Origin: a virus
IMG/VR virus record: IMGVR_UViG_3300034082_000744
Coordinates: 1 to 33,979 of that record
Strand: one strand, 5' to 3'
Length of the DNA: 33,979 bases
The notes under the pieces are model-generated. The model did no database searches and had not been told where the DNA came from. It saw nothing but the letters and a program-made list of their open reading frames with translations. Shown one piece after another: positions 8,382 to 19,900 of this stretch. Each line of letters begins with the position of its first letter. The first letter of the stretch is position 1. Made by a program: the position numbers and the translations under genes.

Positions 8382-11300
8382 ATGCCTGAAGATAAAGGAA
8401 AAAGTGTTAAAGCACCTAAAAGTAAATCTAATGATGATTTTGCTCCTCAATTAGTTAAAAGCAAATCTGAAATACCAAAAAACGCTGTACTTAAAATTGA
8501 TTCTGACGGCGAAGAGTATTGGGAAGTTGAGACTAAGCATGAAGAGACTAAGAAAAAGATGTATTCGCCTTCTAGCGGAAAAAAAAGCACAGGTACTCCA
8601 AGAAAAAAAGACCCTGAAAAGTCTTCTACATTTGGGTCAACTGTACAACGATATAAATTACCGCCTCCAGAAGTAATACCTCCTGAGCAAACAGGTTTGT
8701 ATGGAGGTATTAGTACTTATGAAAAAATAGACCCAGCAAAACAATGGGGAGCTGATTATGGAATAACAACTGTTGAAACTCCTGATGCAGAAGGAAGATA
8801 TACCAATACATCAAGGAAATATAATATTGACAAAGAAGGTAGAGAAATTGTTTATGATTTAGCTAATCCGTTAAATAGTTTTAAAGACGGAAAATTCACT
8901 CCAACTTATACAGGAAGAACTATTGATGATATACGAAAAGAATATACTACTCAAAAAATAGAAACTCCTGCAATGAGTGGAGTGGATAAAGCTAACCCTA
9001 ATTACAAAGGAAGTTTAATGATGCCTGGAACTAAAGCTACAAGAATAGCTGGCGGAGGCGGTGGAGAATTTAACCAAAGAAATATCGCAGATGTTCCGAA
9101 TGCTTTATCTACTGCTCCTGTTGGATATATTGAACAAAAATACGATACTCAAGGAAATCCTATTGTTACTCCAAATGTAGGAGTTCAAATGAATACAAAG
9201 AATATAACTCCTTTAAGAAAAGGAGAAATGGAAGTAGGTAGAATGTACAATATAGATAATCCTATTGAGATTAAAGGTAAGTTTGCTAAAGGTGGTATTG
9301 TAAGTAAGATTAAAGGATATTATGATGGAGGTCCTGTCTATAATCCTAATATGAATATTGATGGAACCTATGGGGATTCAAACAGTTCTTATAAACCAAT
9401 AGATACATTCGGAAGTGGTGTAGTTGGACAGAATGATCAATATACTGCTCAAAACAATATGCAAGCTAAAAAGGCTATAGATGAAAATAAAAAGAAAGCT
9501 AATCAACAAAAAGCTAGAAATGTAGCCAATGGAATAGGAGAAGGAATGGGAGGTATAGGCTCAGCTTATTACAATTCACAACCTGCACAAAATGAAGGAG
9601 AATCTGCAAGAAATGCTGGAATGGCAGCAGTATCTCAAATGGGAGGTATTGGCGGAATGATAGGTGGAATTGCCGCAATAGGAGATAAGATAGGAAAACC
9701 TATTAAGGCTAGAAAAGAATCAATGAATGCAGAAGGAAAACTTAATAACGAATCTGATGCTAGAACAACAGCTATCGGAGCAAGTTTTTTAAGTCCAAGT
9801 AAAGCCTTAGCTACAAGAAGTTCTTATGCTGGAGGATGGACTGATGTATCAGGAAAAGGATATACTAAGTCATTAGAAGATAAAGCTCAGAAACAACTTC
9901 AAGAAGTAAAAGATGCTAACACCGCATCTAAACAACAACAAGCAATATTAGCTAGAAATAACCAAGAAGAAAATCCTACAATAACTAATCCTTATAATTT
10001 AACAGGAGTTACATTTGACGAGAATCAAAACATGATATTGGCTGATGGACAACAATTCGATAAGAATCGTCCTATGATGAATAGAGGTGGTGTAGTTGGT
10101 AAAATAAAAAATATGTATGCTGACGGCGGAGATATTAAAGGTAAAGGAACTGCTAAATCAGATAGTATAATGGCTGAAGTAAAAGAAGGCTCATTTGTAG
10201 TGCCTGCCGAGAATGCAGAACTAGCAAAAGGTATTCGTAAACTATATTTAAAAGCTCCTAATAAGAAAGCTAATCTTAAACAAGAAGAAGGAGAAGCGGT
10301 AAAACTATCTAATGGAGAACATTTGTTTACTCCTGAAGAGAATGAATACTTAGAATCTATTGGTATTGAATTAGAAGATTTAGCTCCTAACTCAGAAAAT
10401 AATAGTGAAGAAATGAAAATGGGCGGTATGCTAAAAAGAGCAGATGGTTCTTATTCTAAAAGAGGTTTATGGGATAATATTAGAGATGCTGCTGGTAGTA
10501 ATAAAGCTCCAACTGCGGATATGCTAAAACAAGAAAAAAAGATTAAAGCTGAATACGCTAAAGGCGGATATGTAGTTCAAAGGTCAGGTGATAGAGAAGG
10601 TAAAACTCATAAAGTAACAGGGCCAGATGGAACTGTAAAGTACTTTGGAGACCCTAACTTAGGACAACATCCTAAAGACCCTGCAAGAAAAGAAGCTTTC
10701 TATGCAAGACATAAAGAGAACTTAGATAACAATCCTCATTTCAGAGCTTATGCAAGAGAAACGTGGGCAGAAGGCGGAACGGTAGGAACTATGAATGACA
10801 GAACATACATAGGAGAATACAAAGACGGAGGATTAACTAAATCTAAAGCTAAGATTATGCTACATGAAGGTATGGCTAATGGTAAACCTATTACAGAACA
10901 ACAACGTAAGTATTTTGGTTTGGTAGCAGGCGGAAGTAAGCAATCTAAAATGGATGACGGAGAAGTTAAAGGTTACGCTGAAGGTGGTCCTGTAAAAGGA
11001 ACTAAAGTTGACGGCGCAACTTGGGATGGTAAAAATTGGGTATCAGCAGATGGAAGTAAATATTCTACTGAAGGTGGTAAGAAATTTACTGATAAATATA
11101 ATCAATCAGTAGCTAAAGAAAAATCTAATCAAGAACAAAAAACAGCATCAGAAATTAATCTTTATAGCAGAAAGTTAAAAGAAGCTACTGATAACGGAAA
11201 CACAGAAGAAGCTAAAAGATTACAGGCTAAAATAAATGAATTATCTGGCACTAAGAAAACTGAAACTAAGCCAAGTGTAGTTACTGAAAATATACCTACA

Positions 11301-12119
11301 GCTAAACCATCTTTAAAAGCACCTAAAGTAACTCCTAAAACAGAGGCAGGTAAATTTATACCTACATTAACTCCTGATACAGGAGAGGAAGTAGTTGTGC
11401 CAGGCAGTAGTTTATCTCCTAATGAAATTGCTAAAATAAAAGCGGATGAAGATAAAGCTGTTGCTCAAGCTACTGCTTTAAATAGTTCATTACCTCAAAC
11501 ATTACCTACTACATCAGCACCAGTTAAATCTAAAAATGCTTGGGCGAATAAATTAAGTAATATTGACCCAACTGCATTCGTAGGAATAGGACAATCTGCA
11601 TTAGGATTGAATATGCTAGGTAAAGAGAAGCGTCCTATTGATAAAGCTGTAATAGACCCAACATATAATGCTGCTGTTAACCGCGCTCAACAAGATGCTT
11701 TATTCGGATTAACTCCTGAGCAAAGATTTATGGCAGAGCAAGATATACAAGGAGGATTAAACGATGCTAAATTTGCAGGGTTAAACTCTAGTGCATCTGA
11801 TTCATTTAATCGTAACAGAGCTGCTATTAACGATGCTTGGAAGAATAAATTAGGGTTAAAACAAGCGGATGCAGAGATGAGAATGAATAAACAAAAGTAT
11901 GCTGATGTAATGGCTGCTGATAGAGCAACTATATTAGCAGCTAATAGAAGACAAGCTTATAACGATGCTATGAATACCTTTCAGCAAAAACAAAAAGCAG
12001 GAAGTGAATTAATAGGCGCAGGTTTAATGAATACTATTGATGCTTATAGATTCAAAAGGAGTATGGAGCAAAGAGATGCTGCTGAAAAACAGAAAACTGA
12101 TTTTGTAAATAAAATATAA
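8382..12119 (+). CDS. Large internal-virion protein with repeated KGG/DGG motifs
   Basis: A 1245-aa hydrophilic protein. The N-terminal third is Pro/Lys-rich and probably disordered. From about residue 300 it carries recurrent short blocks around paired glycines (AKGGIVSKIKGYYDGG, NRGGVVGKIKNMYADGG, KMGGML, AKGGYV, AEGGTV, KDGG, AEGGPV). One is followed by KGKGTAKSDSIMAEVKEGSF and VVPAE, a phrase frequent in phage internal-virion proteins. About residues 735-805 (KVTGPDGTVKYFG to RHKENLDNNPHFRAYARETW) resemble the DUF5754-type domain. ITEQQRKYFGLVAGG near 845 is another common phage phrase. The Ala-rich helical C-terminus (about 1090-1245) could pack or cross membranes. I infer a head-packaged, DNA-ejected protein; no enzymatic motif is visible. 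Confidence 0.75.
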   Translation: MPEDKGKSVKAPKSKSNDDFAPQLVKSKSEIPKNAVLKIDSDGEEYWEVETKHEETKKKMYSPSSGKKSTGTPRKKDPEKSSTFGSTVQRYKLPPPEVIPPEQTGLYGGISTYEKIDPAKQWGADYGITTVETPDAEGRYTNTSRKYNIDKEGREIVYDLANPLNSFKDGKFTPTYTGRTIDDIRKEYTTQKIETPAMSGVDKANPNYKGSLMMPGTKATRIAGGGGGEFNQRNIADVPNALSTAPVGYIEQKYDTQGNPIVTPNVGVQMNTKNITPLRKGEMEVGRMYNIDNPIEIKGKFAKGGIVSKIKGYYDGGPVYNPNMNIDGTYGDSNSSYKPIDTFGSGVVGQNDQYTAQNNMQAKKAIDENKKKANQQKARNVANGIGEGMGGIGSAYYNSQPAQNEGESARNAGMAAVSQMGGIGGMIGGIAAIGDKIGKPIKARKESMNAEGKLNNESDARTTAIGASFLSPSKALATRSSYAGGWTDVSGKGYTKSLEDKAQKQLQEVKDANTASKQQQAILARNNQEENPTITNPYNLTGVTFDENQNMILADGQQFDKNRPMMNRGGVVGKIKNMYADGGDIKGKGTAKSDSIMAEVKEGSFVVPAENAELAKGIRKLYLKAPNKKANLKQEEGEAVKLSNGEHLFTPEENEYLESIGIELEDLAPNSENNSEEMKMGGMLKRADGSYSKRGLWDNIRDAAGSNKAPTADMLKQEKKIKAEYAKGGYVVQRSGDREGKTHKVTGPDGTVKYFGDPNLGQHPKDPARKEAFYARHKENLDNNPHFRAYARETWAEGGTVGTMNDRTYIGEYKDGGLTKSKAKIMLHEGMANGKPITEQQRKYFGLVAGGSKQSKMDDGEVKGYAEGGPVKGTKVDGATWDGKNWVSADGSKYSTEGGKKFTDKYNQSVAKEKSNQEQKTASEINLYSRKLKEATDNGNTEEAKRLQAKINELSGTKKTETKPSVVTENIPTAKPSLKAPKVTPKTEAGKFIPTLTPDTGEEVVVPGSSLSPNEIAKIKADEDKAVAQATALNSSLPQTLPTTSAPVKSKNAWANKLSNIDPTAFVGIGQSALGLNMLGKEKRPIDKAVIDPTYNAAVNRAQQDALFGLTPEQRFMAEQDIQGGLNDAKFAGLNSSASDSFNRNRAAINDAWKNKLGLKQADAEMRMNKQKYADVMAADRATILAANRRQAYNDAMNTFQQKQKAGSELIGAGLMNTIDAYRFKRSMEQRDAAEKQKTDFVNKI

Positions 12120-12127
12120 ATTGTAAC

Positions 12128-12322
12128 ATGAGAACATTTAAAAATAACAAACTGCATTATTTGGAAGCTAAAAGGATTCTAGGGCAACCAGATAAGTATT
12201 TAGTAATTAATAATGATAGTCAGGAGTTTCATTTTTTTAATTCATCTCAAATAGAAGATAATGAAGATTGGGATGAAGTTCAGTCAGATTGGATAGAATT
12301 AGACCCAACTATTAATAATTAA
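12128..12322 (+). CDS. Small acidic protein of unknown function
   Basis: A 64-aa protein starting 8 nt after the 1245-aa gene. The first half is basic and the second acidic (EDNEDWDEVQSDWIELD). No signal peptide, membrane segment or known family is seen. Close spacing on the same strand supports expression with the internal-virion gene. It is the last gene before a spacer of about 160 nt with a promoter element and a terminator, so it ends this unit. Confidence 0.6.
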   Translation: MRTFKNNKLHYLEAKRILGQPDKYLVINNDSQEFHFFNSSQIEDNEDWDEVQSDWIELDPTINN

Positions 12323-12326
12323 ATAA

Positions 12327-12355
12327 TTTTGTAACCTTTTAAAATAACTTACGTT
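12327..12355 (+). promoter_or_regulatory. GTAACC-type promoter element, copy P2
   Basis: TTTTGTAACCTTTT (12327-12340) plus CGTT (12352-12355), 15 nt after GTAACC. The only full gene downstream begins at 12483, beyond a strong terminator at 12406-12431. The immediate product would therefore be a short RNA of about 70 nt. Confidence 0.65.
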
Positions 12356-12361
12356 AAACAA

Positions 12362-12431
12362 GTATTAATAATGATGATTAAAATAATCAACGAATGAATT
12401 AAAAGTAGGAGTAGAAATATTCCTATTTTTT
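12362..12431 (+). ncRNA. Predicted short terminated transcript between P2 and its terminator
   Basis: The segment runs from just after the P2 element to the end of a terminator T-tract. The 5' limit is estimated from the spacing of the other copies. It contains one tiny open frame, ATG at 12371 to TGA at 12395-12397 (MMIKIINE), which could be a leader peptide or chance. The RNA could act in trans, or could be an attenuator leader for the virion gene at 12483. It rests only on promoter and terminator patterns. Confidence 0.35.
12406..12431 (+). terminator. Rho-independent terminator before the 486-aa virion gene
   Basis: Stem TAGGAGTA/TATTCCTA (12406-12413 and 12418-12425, one G-U pair), GAAA tetraloop and six T. 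The architecture is the same as at 1211-1237. It can end transcripts from the 1245-aa/64-aa unit and from P2. Confidence 0.8.
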
Positions 12432-12456
12432 GTTTATAATGAGTTGTAAAATTTTA

Positions 12457-12464
12457 TATCTTTA
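12457..12464 (+). promoter_or_regulatory. Weak -7 box before the 486-aa virion gene
   Basis: TATCTTTA differs from TAnnTTTG only in the last base and lies 18 nt before the ATG at 12483. The nearest TTTG (12429-12432, inside the terminator tail) is 24 nt upstream, a long spacing, and no GTATAAA follows. Some promoter should lie here because a terminator immediately precedes it. Confidence 0.3.
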
Positions 12465-12482
12465 ACAACAAATATTTTACAC

Positions 12483-13943
12483 ATGGAAATCGGACTAGCG
12501 ACTGGACTTGCACAAAGCATGAAATATGATCAACGTATGGCTGACGAAAGGTATTATCAGCAACAGATGGATAGGGCTAAAGCTGAAAATGAAGCGTCTT
12601 TAAAGGCATTTGAGGATGATACGGACTATATGAATGCTGCAAATTCATTTGATTACGGGTTGATAAAAAATCAAGCTGATAAAACTATTAAAAAAATGGG
12701 AGCTTTAATTAGAGATAATCCCAACTATAAATATGATCCAGAAATAAGGAGGCAATTAAAAGAGTATAAAGTCTTCTTAAAATCTAATCCTGATGTTATT
12801 AGAGGCACGGCATCAGATGATAATTTTAAGAAAATGAATGAGTATATGCAAGAGGCTGTTAAAAATCCTCAAATGCACAGTATGAATGAGATAAATAAAT
12901 TAAAACAGCAACGGCAGAATTATTTACAATACGGGCATCAAGATGGAAAAGAAGCTGCTGATAAATTTGGCGCTCAGACGTTTGTTTTTAATAGACCTCA
13001 AGATTGGGTTAATTTGAACGATGAAGCGTTAAAAACAGGTAAATTAATTCAAGCAAGAGGGTTTAAAGAAACTGGTAATGGAGGGTGGCAAGAATTGGTT
13101 GATGAAAACGCTTTAGGTATATCTGCAACAGATTTTTATAATAGACACAGGGGTCAAATATTAGAATCTTATAATCCAAAAACAGAACAAGAAGGATTAG
13201 GCATCGCTAAAGAATTAATACGTCAAGGAATAGAATTAAAACGTAAGTTTGGAGAGCCTTACCATAACTCTGCTATTGAATTAGAGAAATGGAAAATGGC
13301 ACACGGACAAGCAAAAGCAAGTGGACAGTATGATTTAGATCCTTATATGTATGATATTAAAGGCGCAAAAGCTAATAGGTTAAATACTGATTTAGTGCAA
13401 GCTACATTAGGAATTACTCCACAAGCTAAGATTTACAATAAAGACGGTTCATTTAAAAAAGCTACAGAAGGATTAAAGTTTATTCCAACAGGAGCATTCC
13501 AACAAGCGGCGCAAGTAGAAAAGAAAATTAATCCTAAGACTGGTGCTTATGAAGGATACGGACGCTCATCAAGTAAAAACACAGGAGTGTTTCATGGTTA
13601 TGTAGAAATGACGGAAGCTGAATTAGATAATTCTGGATTGCTTGATGATAAAAATATGGAAGACTTAATAGTTCCTTACGAGGGGAAAGATGTTAAGGGT
13701 AAATCAGTAACTTTATACAGAGTGCCAGCGCAAGTAGAAGCTGATTTAAGTAACGAAGGATTTAGAACTAGATATAATAGTGCATCTAAATTGACTAGTA
13801 AACAAATGGATGCTTTAAATCCTATGAGTCAAATGGAGCAACAAAATATTCCATCAGCATCAGTTCAAGAATGGATTAATGCAGGATGGACTAAAGAACA
13901 AATACAACAAGGAGTACAATCAGGTGCTATTAAAGCTTTATAA
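12483..13943 (+). CDS. Internal-virion / cargo-type protein
   Basis: A 486-aa, mostly helical, hydrophilic protein. The N-terminal 150 residues are rich in Met, Gln, Tyr and charged residues (QSMKYDQRMADERYYQQQMD start) and look coiled-coil. The centre includes WQELVDENALGISATDFYNRH. The C-terminus (about 455-486) resembles a short helix-turn-helix peptide (VQEWINAGWTKEQIQQGVQSG). There is no signal peptide and no catalytic motif. It lies between two giant internal-virion proteins and only 2 nt before the 2295-aa gene, so a virion cargo or ejection role is inferred. The family is not recognised. Confidence 0.65.
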   Translation: MEIGLATGLAQSMKYDQRMADERYYQQQMDRAKAENEASLKAFEDDTDYMNAANSFDYGLIKNQADKTIKKMGALIRDNPNYKYDPEIRRQLKEYKVFLKSNPDVIRGTASDDNFKKMNEYMQEAVKNPQMHSMNEINKLKQQRQNYLQYGHQDGKEAADKFGAQTFVFNRPQDWVNLNDEALKTGKLIQARGFKETGNGGWQELVDENALGISATDFYNRHRGQILESYNPKTEQEGLGIAKELIRQGIELKRKFGEPYHNSAIELEKWKMAHGQAKASGQYDLDPYMYDIKGAKANRLNTDLVQATLGITPQAKIYNKDGSFKKATEGLKFIPTGAFQQAAQVEKKINPKTGAYEGYGRSSSKNTGVFHGYVEMTEAELDNSGLLDDKNMEDLIVPYEGKDVKGKSVTLYRVPAQVEADLSNEGFRTRYNSASKLTSKQMDALNPMSQMEQQNIPSASVQEWINAGWTKEQIQQGVQSGAIKAL

Positions 13944-13945
13944 TT

Positions 13946-16900
13946 ATGCCAGAAAATCCAAAATTACCATCTCCTAATCAAATATTAGGAACGAATAGTG
14001 CTAGTAGATTACCTAGTCCAGAAGAAGCTTTAAACTATAACTCTCCTCAATTAAGAGAAGGAGATAGTAGTGTAGTTTTACCTAAATATACAACTCCTCA
14101 AGATTTAGAGATAGATAGTACATTAAATTTTATCCAAGAAAATTCTTTTCGGACTATGCGTGATGATGAAAAGGATATATTGAAAAATATGATGAAAAAT
14201 CCTTTGACTTCTAAGGAGGAATTATCAGATGCTATAGTGACTCTACAAGGTAAAAAAGCAAAACAAATAGATAATAGTTGGACAACACCTGATTACTACA
14301 TGAAACGTGATGAAAATAGTGGTAATTATAAACCTATTGCTTTAGAGCAAGGAGAGAAAATACCTGTTGGATACCACGCTGCTAGTATTTGGGGAACTAA
14401 AGAATCTGCTAAAGACGATAATGCTTGGCAAGATATAGGTAAGAGTTTAGCTAATGGAGTATTTGGATTAATGGGTGGAGTTGTAGATGTCGCTCAAATG
14501 GGAGTTGAATTAGCTACAGGAAGTGAATCTGAAACTTTAAGAGGTGGGCAAAATGCAATAGAGGGATTAAAATTTGAGAAAGATGCTGATTTAGATAGAC
14601 CAGTTTATAACATGGAAGGCATTACTAAATTTGGTGACTTGCTAGATAAAGATAGGTTTGATTTTAGCCCACAGGCATTATGGGGAACTTTCAACTCGGT
14701 AGCGGAGTCGCTTACTGAATATGGCTTAGGCGTATATACTGGAGGAACAGCTATTAAAGGAGCAAAGGCTTTGAAGTATGGTTATCAAGGGGTTGATAAG
14801 GCTTTAACTTTAGGTAAAGCAGGAAAATTAGGAGCTTTATTTACAGGTTCTTTTTTTACTAATGCAGGAGACGCTTTAGATAGAGCGCACGAAGCTGGAT
14901 TAACAGGTAGAGATGCTCCTGCTTATGCTATGTTAGAAACTACAGTTAAGTCCTCTATTGATGCTGCTTTTGGCTTAGAAGGAAAGATTCTATCTAACGC
15001 ATTTAAAAGTACTGAGAAAGAAGTATTTAAAAATATAATTAAGAAAGTTGAAAGAGATGCAACTACAGGATTAATTACACCTAATGGGTTTAAGCAACTT
15101 GGTAAAGAAATGGCATCTGAATATAGCTTATTAGCTAAGGGAGCGATTAAGAGCAAGCAAGTTGTAAAAGATATGTTTGAAGAAGGTAGTAACGAAGTAG
15201 CTACTACTTTTGCGCAGAAGGCTGGAGAGAATTTATGGGATAAAATGACTGATGATGAAAGAGGTCAGTTTGGAACGGATGCTTTGTCGGCTCAATCATT
15301 TGGAGAATATATTAATAGCTTTACTACAGGATGGGTTAGTGGCGCACCGATGTCTTTAGTATCTCAAGTAGTAAAGAATAACCACGACAAACAATCTGTT
15401 AATGCTTACGAGAGAGTTAAGGAAGGACCAGGGGCGGTTACAGCATTAAAGACTGACCTGACTAATGCTTTTGAGAGGGGAGAGATTAATCAATCAGAAT
15501 ACGAGCAAGCTAACTTTAAAATAGATGCTTACAATAAATATAATGAAGAAACAAAAGGTGTTAATTTAAAACCTGAAAATGAAAAGAAGGCATTTGAATT
15601 ATCATTCCAAATACAAGGGCTTAAAACTGAGATACCAACTAATGAGAATGAAATCTCTAAACTTGATCCGATTGCTAGAGCAAAAGTTGAGAGTAAACAG
15701 AAACAAGCTAAAGAACTTCAATCTGAATTAAATGATATTATCCGCCAAGGAGAAATAAAAGGTGAACCAATAGTTCCTAAAAAGGAAGAAGAGCGTATCA
15801 AAAAAGAAAAAGAGAAGGAGATTAAGGTAGAAGAAACTAACTCAAAGTTGAGTCAAGAAAAGGAAGTTGAAAAAGCTAAAACAAGACAGCCTGATATTGA
15901 AGGTTTAGGTCAAGAAAAAGTAATTACATATCCTAAACTTGAAAATAAACCTTATTGGAAAGACGATAAAAGAACTTACAGTGAAATAGATACAGAAGAA
16001 TTTAATAATCCTGCTACTGATGCGAGGACTATACATAGAGTTATTCGTAAGGAAGCTTATAATAAACCTAACAGAAAACTATTCGGAAACTTAACTAAGA
16101 GATTATATTCTTACGTTAATGATAAAGGAGATAGAATGAAGGGTGATGTTATAGAAGTTACTATGGAAGATGGTAAGAAAATACGTGTAGCCTCTTCTAA
16201 GCAAGAATTTAAAGATGAGAATGATAAGACGGTAAGATGGGATGATATTTTTAGAAGACACTTTAGAAGTGAAAGAACACAAGGTAATGAAGAAGGATTA
16301 CCTGTAGGTATCCGCGCAGTCGACTTAAACAATCCGTTAAATGAAGATAAAGGACCTAATTACAAGCCTGGCAAAATAGCTTTAAAAGTATTTGATGCTA
16401 GAACAGGCAAGTTTTTATCATGGGCTAAAGAAACTAAATTAGGTAGCGCAGAGTCTTTAGATAAAGCAGGCAATGAATTATATACAGCAGAGCAAAAGGA
16501 TTTACTTAAAACCTTAGAGCAACAGATGTATAACGAAAATCCTGAAGGCGGAGATGTTATAGAAAGACTTACTAAACCTAAACCTAAACCAACTCCTACA
16601 GAGAAAGCTAAAGTAGCTACAAGTAAAATAGTAGAAGAAGCTAAAGCTAAAGTAAAAGAACAAAAAGCATCAGTTCCATTAACTATTACAGAAGCAGTAA
16701 GACAACGATTACTTGACTTGGGATATAGTAATGTTAATGTGGATAACATGAAGCCTGAAAGAGCATTAGATATTATTAACAAACAAGAAACTAATAAGAA
16801 AGAAGTTATTTCAGAAAAGGAATCTACTAAAAAAGAACCTACTACTAAAAAAGATAGTTCAAGTCTTAGAAGAAAAATAAAAGGTTATAATCAACTAAGT

Positions 16901-19900
16901 AGCAATAATAAGAAATCTGAATTTGGAGTTAATCTTAGAAAAGAAATTCAAAAAGAAGTTGAGGAGTTCGGCGGATCACTTAAACCTTTACTTAAAGGTA
17001 AAATACAATTATTAGATAGCGAAGGCAAGCAAGTAAAGAAAGCTCCTATAAAAAGAGAACAATCTGTTATTGATGCTGAAAAAGCTATTGTTAAGAAAAG
17101 AAAAGATGCTTTAAATACTACTCCAACTACTCCTGAGCAGTATATAGCTATGGTTATAGGTTCTAAGGGTCAGTTCAAAGAAAGTATAGTTGGAGAGATT
17201 CCTGATGTGCCTTCAATGATGAAGGATTTTAAAAATGGATATACATTAGAATCATTGTATCAAGAATATCAAGAGAAGTCTGGATTTTATGATATTAATG
17301 AAGATAACTTTAACTCTAGAGCTAATTCTTTTTTACAAGATTTTTTGACAGAAGGAGGTAGAGATTTAGCTATTGATTATGCTGTTGAAGCTTACGAGAG
17401 AGAAATTAATGACGGCAAAACCGACAAGGAGATAGCTGAAATGGTAGCTTATGGCGAGAGCTTAGGATTAATCGAGAATGAAGTTGTTGTAATAGATGAA
17501 TCTGTAGATAACTTAAACGAAGAAGAGGTAACTGAATTAGAAACTAAAATAGAAAACACAAATGAAAAAGACAGAAACGAAGAATCAGCAAACAAAATCA
17601 TCCAAAACATTGCAGGAGAGGAAGGAAGCAATAAAAGTCCATTTGATGAAATGGAAAGCGAACAGGACAGTGAAGAAGGAAAAGATATAATTAAAGGAGA
17701 AGAAGGTGCTGAACCATTCCAAAAAGTATCTCAACGTAAAGGAGATTTTCAAAAAGTATTTGAAAAAATAAAAGCTAACTTTAAAGGTATTACAGTAGTT
17801 AAAGATGCTAGTAAGTTTACTGGAGAGCAATCTACAGTTGCAGGTAAAGTATCTGCGGATGGTAAATTCATATACATTAATCCTAACTATGCAGGATTAG
17901 ATACTCCTATCCACGAGGCAGGTCATATCTTAATTGATGCTATGGGATATAATAATAAAATTATCCAAGCGGCAGTAAAACAATTAAGAACAACTCCTTT
18001 ATACGCAGAAACAAAAGAACGCTACAAAGAATTAAGTGAACAAGAATTAGATAAAGAAGTATTAGCAGAAGCAATCGGAAGAGAAGGTGCTGATATTTTT
18101 GATAAGGTTGAAGATAGAAGTAAGTTTAAAGCCTACCTAGACTACATATTTGATTGGTTAAAGCAGAAGTTAGGTTTAGATAAGAACGTAGCTAAGAGCC
18201 TTGCTAAACAGATAATCGGAGGCGTTAAAACTAAAGAGTTAAAAGGAGTTGCTACAGGTAAAGAACAATTACAGAAAAAAAAGAAAAAACCATTTGCGGC
18301 GCAAGCACTAAAGTATAATCAATATGCTATGGAAGAAGGCTTTGATGCTCAGAAAGAATTTGATAAATACGAGCAAGCTACTGTAGAATTAAGAGAGGTA
18401 AAAGAAGATGAAAAATTAGCTACAATAGCCGCCGATGAAGCTGTTACTGATGAAGAAATTAAGGCTGCTGATGCTGAGTTAGAGAAACAAAGAGCCTTAT
18501 TAAAAGAAGCTAGTAAAGAGTTTGCTATAAAAGCTAAAAGATACTTAGGATACTTGAAGTATAAAAAAGACTTTAGAGCAGTACAAGCTATCTTAGAAGA
18601 TGATAACTTAGATGAATACAATATTGAAGAACTTAATGATTTAATTACTAAGCTATTCGCATTTAATGATAGAGCTGCTAAATCTGTAAAAGAAAGAGCA
18701 TATCAAAGACTTGGACATCTAGTTACTGTTAAGCAAAACGAGATACATAAAGATAAAGAAGGATTCATAGAGGCATTAGGCAAAACAAGTGATATTAGTC
18801 CATTGCAAAGTAAGATATTACACTACTCTCAATTCTCTGAAAAGAACGCTGATATGCAAGCTTTAGCATTAGCAAACGGTAAAGCTATCATTGACAAGAT
18901 AACTGAAGCTAATTCATTAAAAGATACTCATGCTAAACTTGGATTAAAAGTAATTCAAGAAGAGAATAAGAGATTAGGTATTGTAGGTAAAGCCGCCAAT
19001 AGATTTAGTTCTGACTCAAGTAAGTACTTCGAGTGGATGATTAACGAAAAAGGTGATTACTTAACAATAGACGAAGCAAAAGCTAAGGGATTATCTAAGG
19101 CTAAACTTGACTACTTAGACTTCCATAGAGAAACAGTTGCAGGATATAGAGAATCTATGTCTTCAAATGACTATGAGAATGTTAAGATGGGTGCTATTAG
19201 AGTAGATAAGAACTTTAGAGAGGCTTATAAGTCAGAAGGTTTAATCCCTGCTTTTAGTTATTACTTAGGCGGCGGAGCAACTAATTTAGGTAGAGTAAGA
19301 ATCTTACATAATGGTAAAGTAATGTCTTATTCTGAAATAGAAAAAGAGATTATCGCTGGCGTTGATAAGAAAAACATTAAGAGTATAGCAAAGGCTTTAT
19401 ACAATTTACTTGTAGCTAACATTAAAGCTAGATACCAATTAAAGAAAGGTCAAAACATTGATGAGAAAGATAATCCTTTAGAATTAAAGGGAGATTCTGA
19501 GTATTCATTAAACGAGAAAGGTCAATTAGTAAGTAAGTTTGATAAGCCAAGAGCTGCGGATAGAGGTTACTCAAAAGACTTCTATAAAGCTATGAATCAA
19601 TTTATAGATGAGTCAGCACACGTTAAGCATATTAGTAAGATTATGCCATTAGTGGAGGCTATAGAGTATCTTAATAAGAATGGCTATATGGAAGAGGGAT
19701 ATGTTCCTAAAAAGAATGTATCTAAGTGGATTAACGATTGGAAAGCTTTACAGATTTTCAAAGAACCATACGTGAACGATCCTGTTATTGACGCTGCTAT
19801 TAAATCTTTAAGAAAATTAGTAGCAAGTACAACTATGTGGTTTAATATTCCTGCTAATACTATTAACGTATTTGTAGGTAACTACAATAATTGGAGAGCC

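Noticed and set aside
15839-15853. Fourth copy of the quasi-palindromic motif
   Set aside because: It lies in the middle of the 2295-aa gene, in low-complexity Lys/Glu coding sequence, so it is not annotated as an operator and is only mentioned as a near match.
16111-18621. Several minus-strand open frames inside the 2295-aa gene
   Set aside because: They lie opposite a continuous coding frame, are Ser/Leu/Phe-rich as expected of antisense to Lys/Glu-rich DNA, and have no promoter signals.
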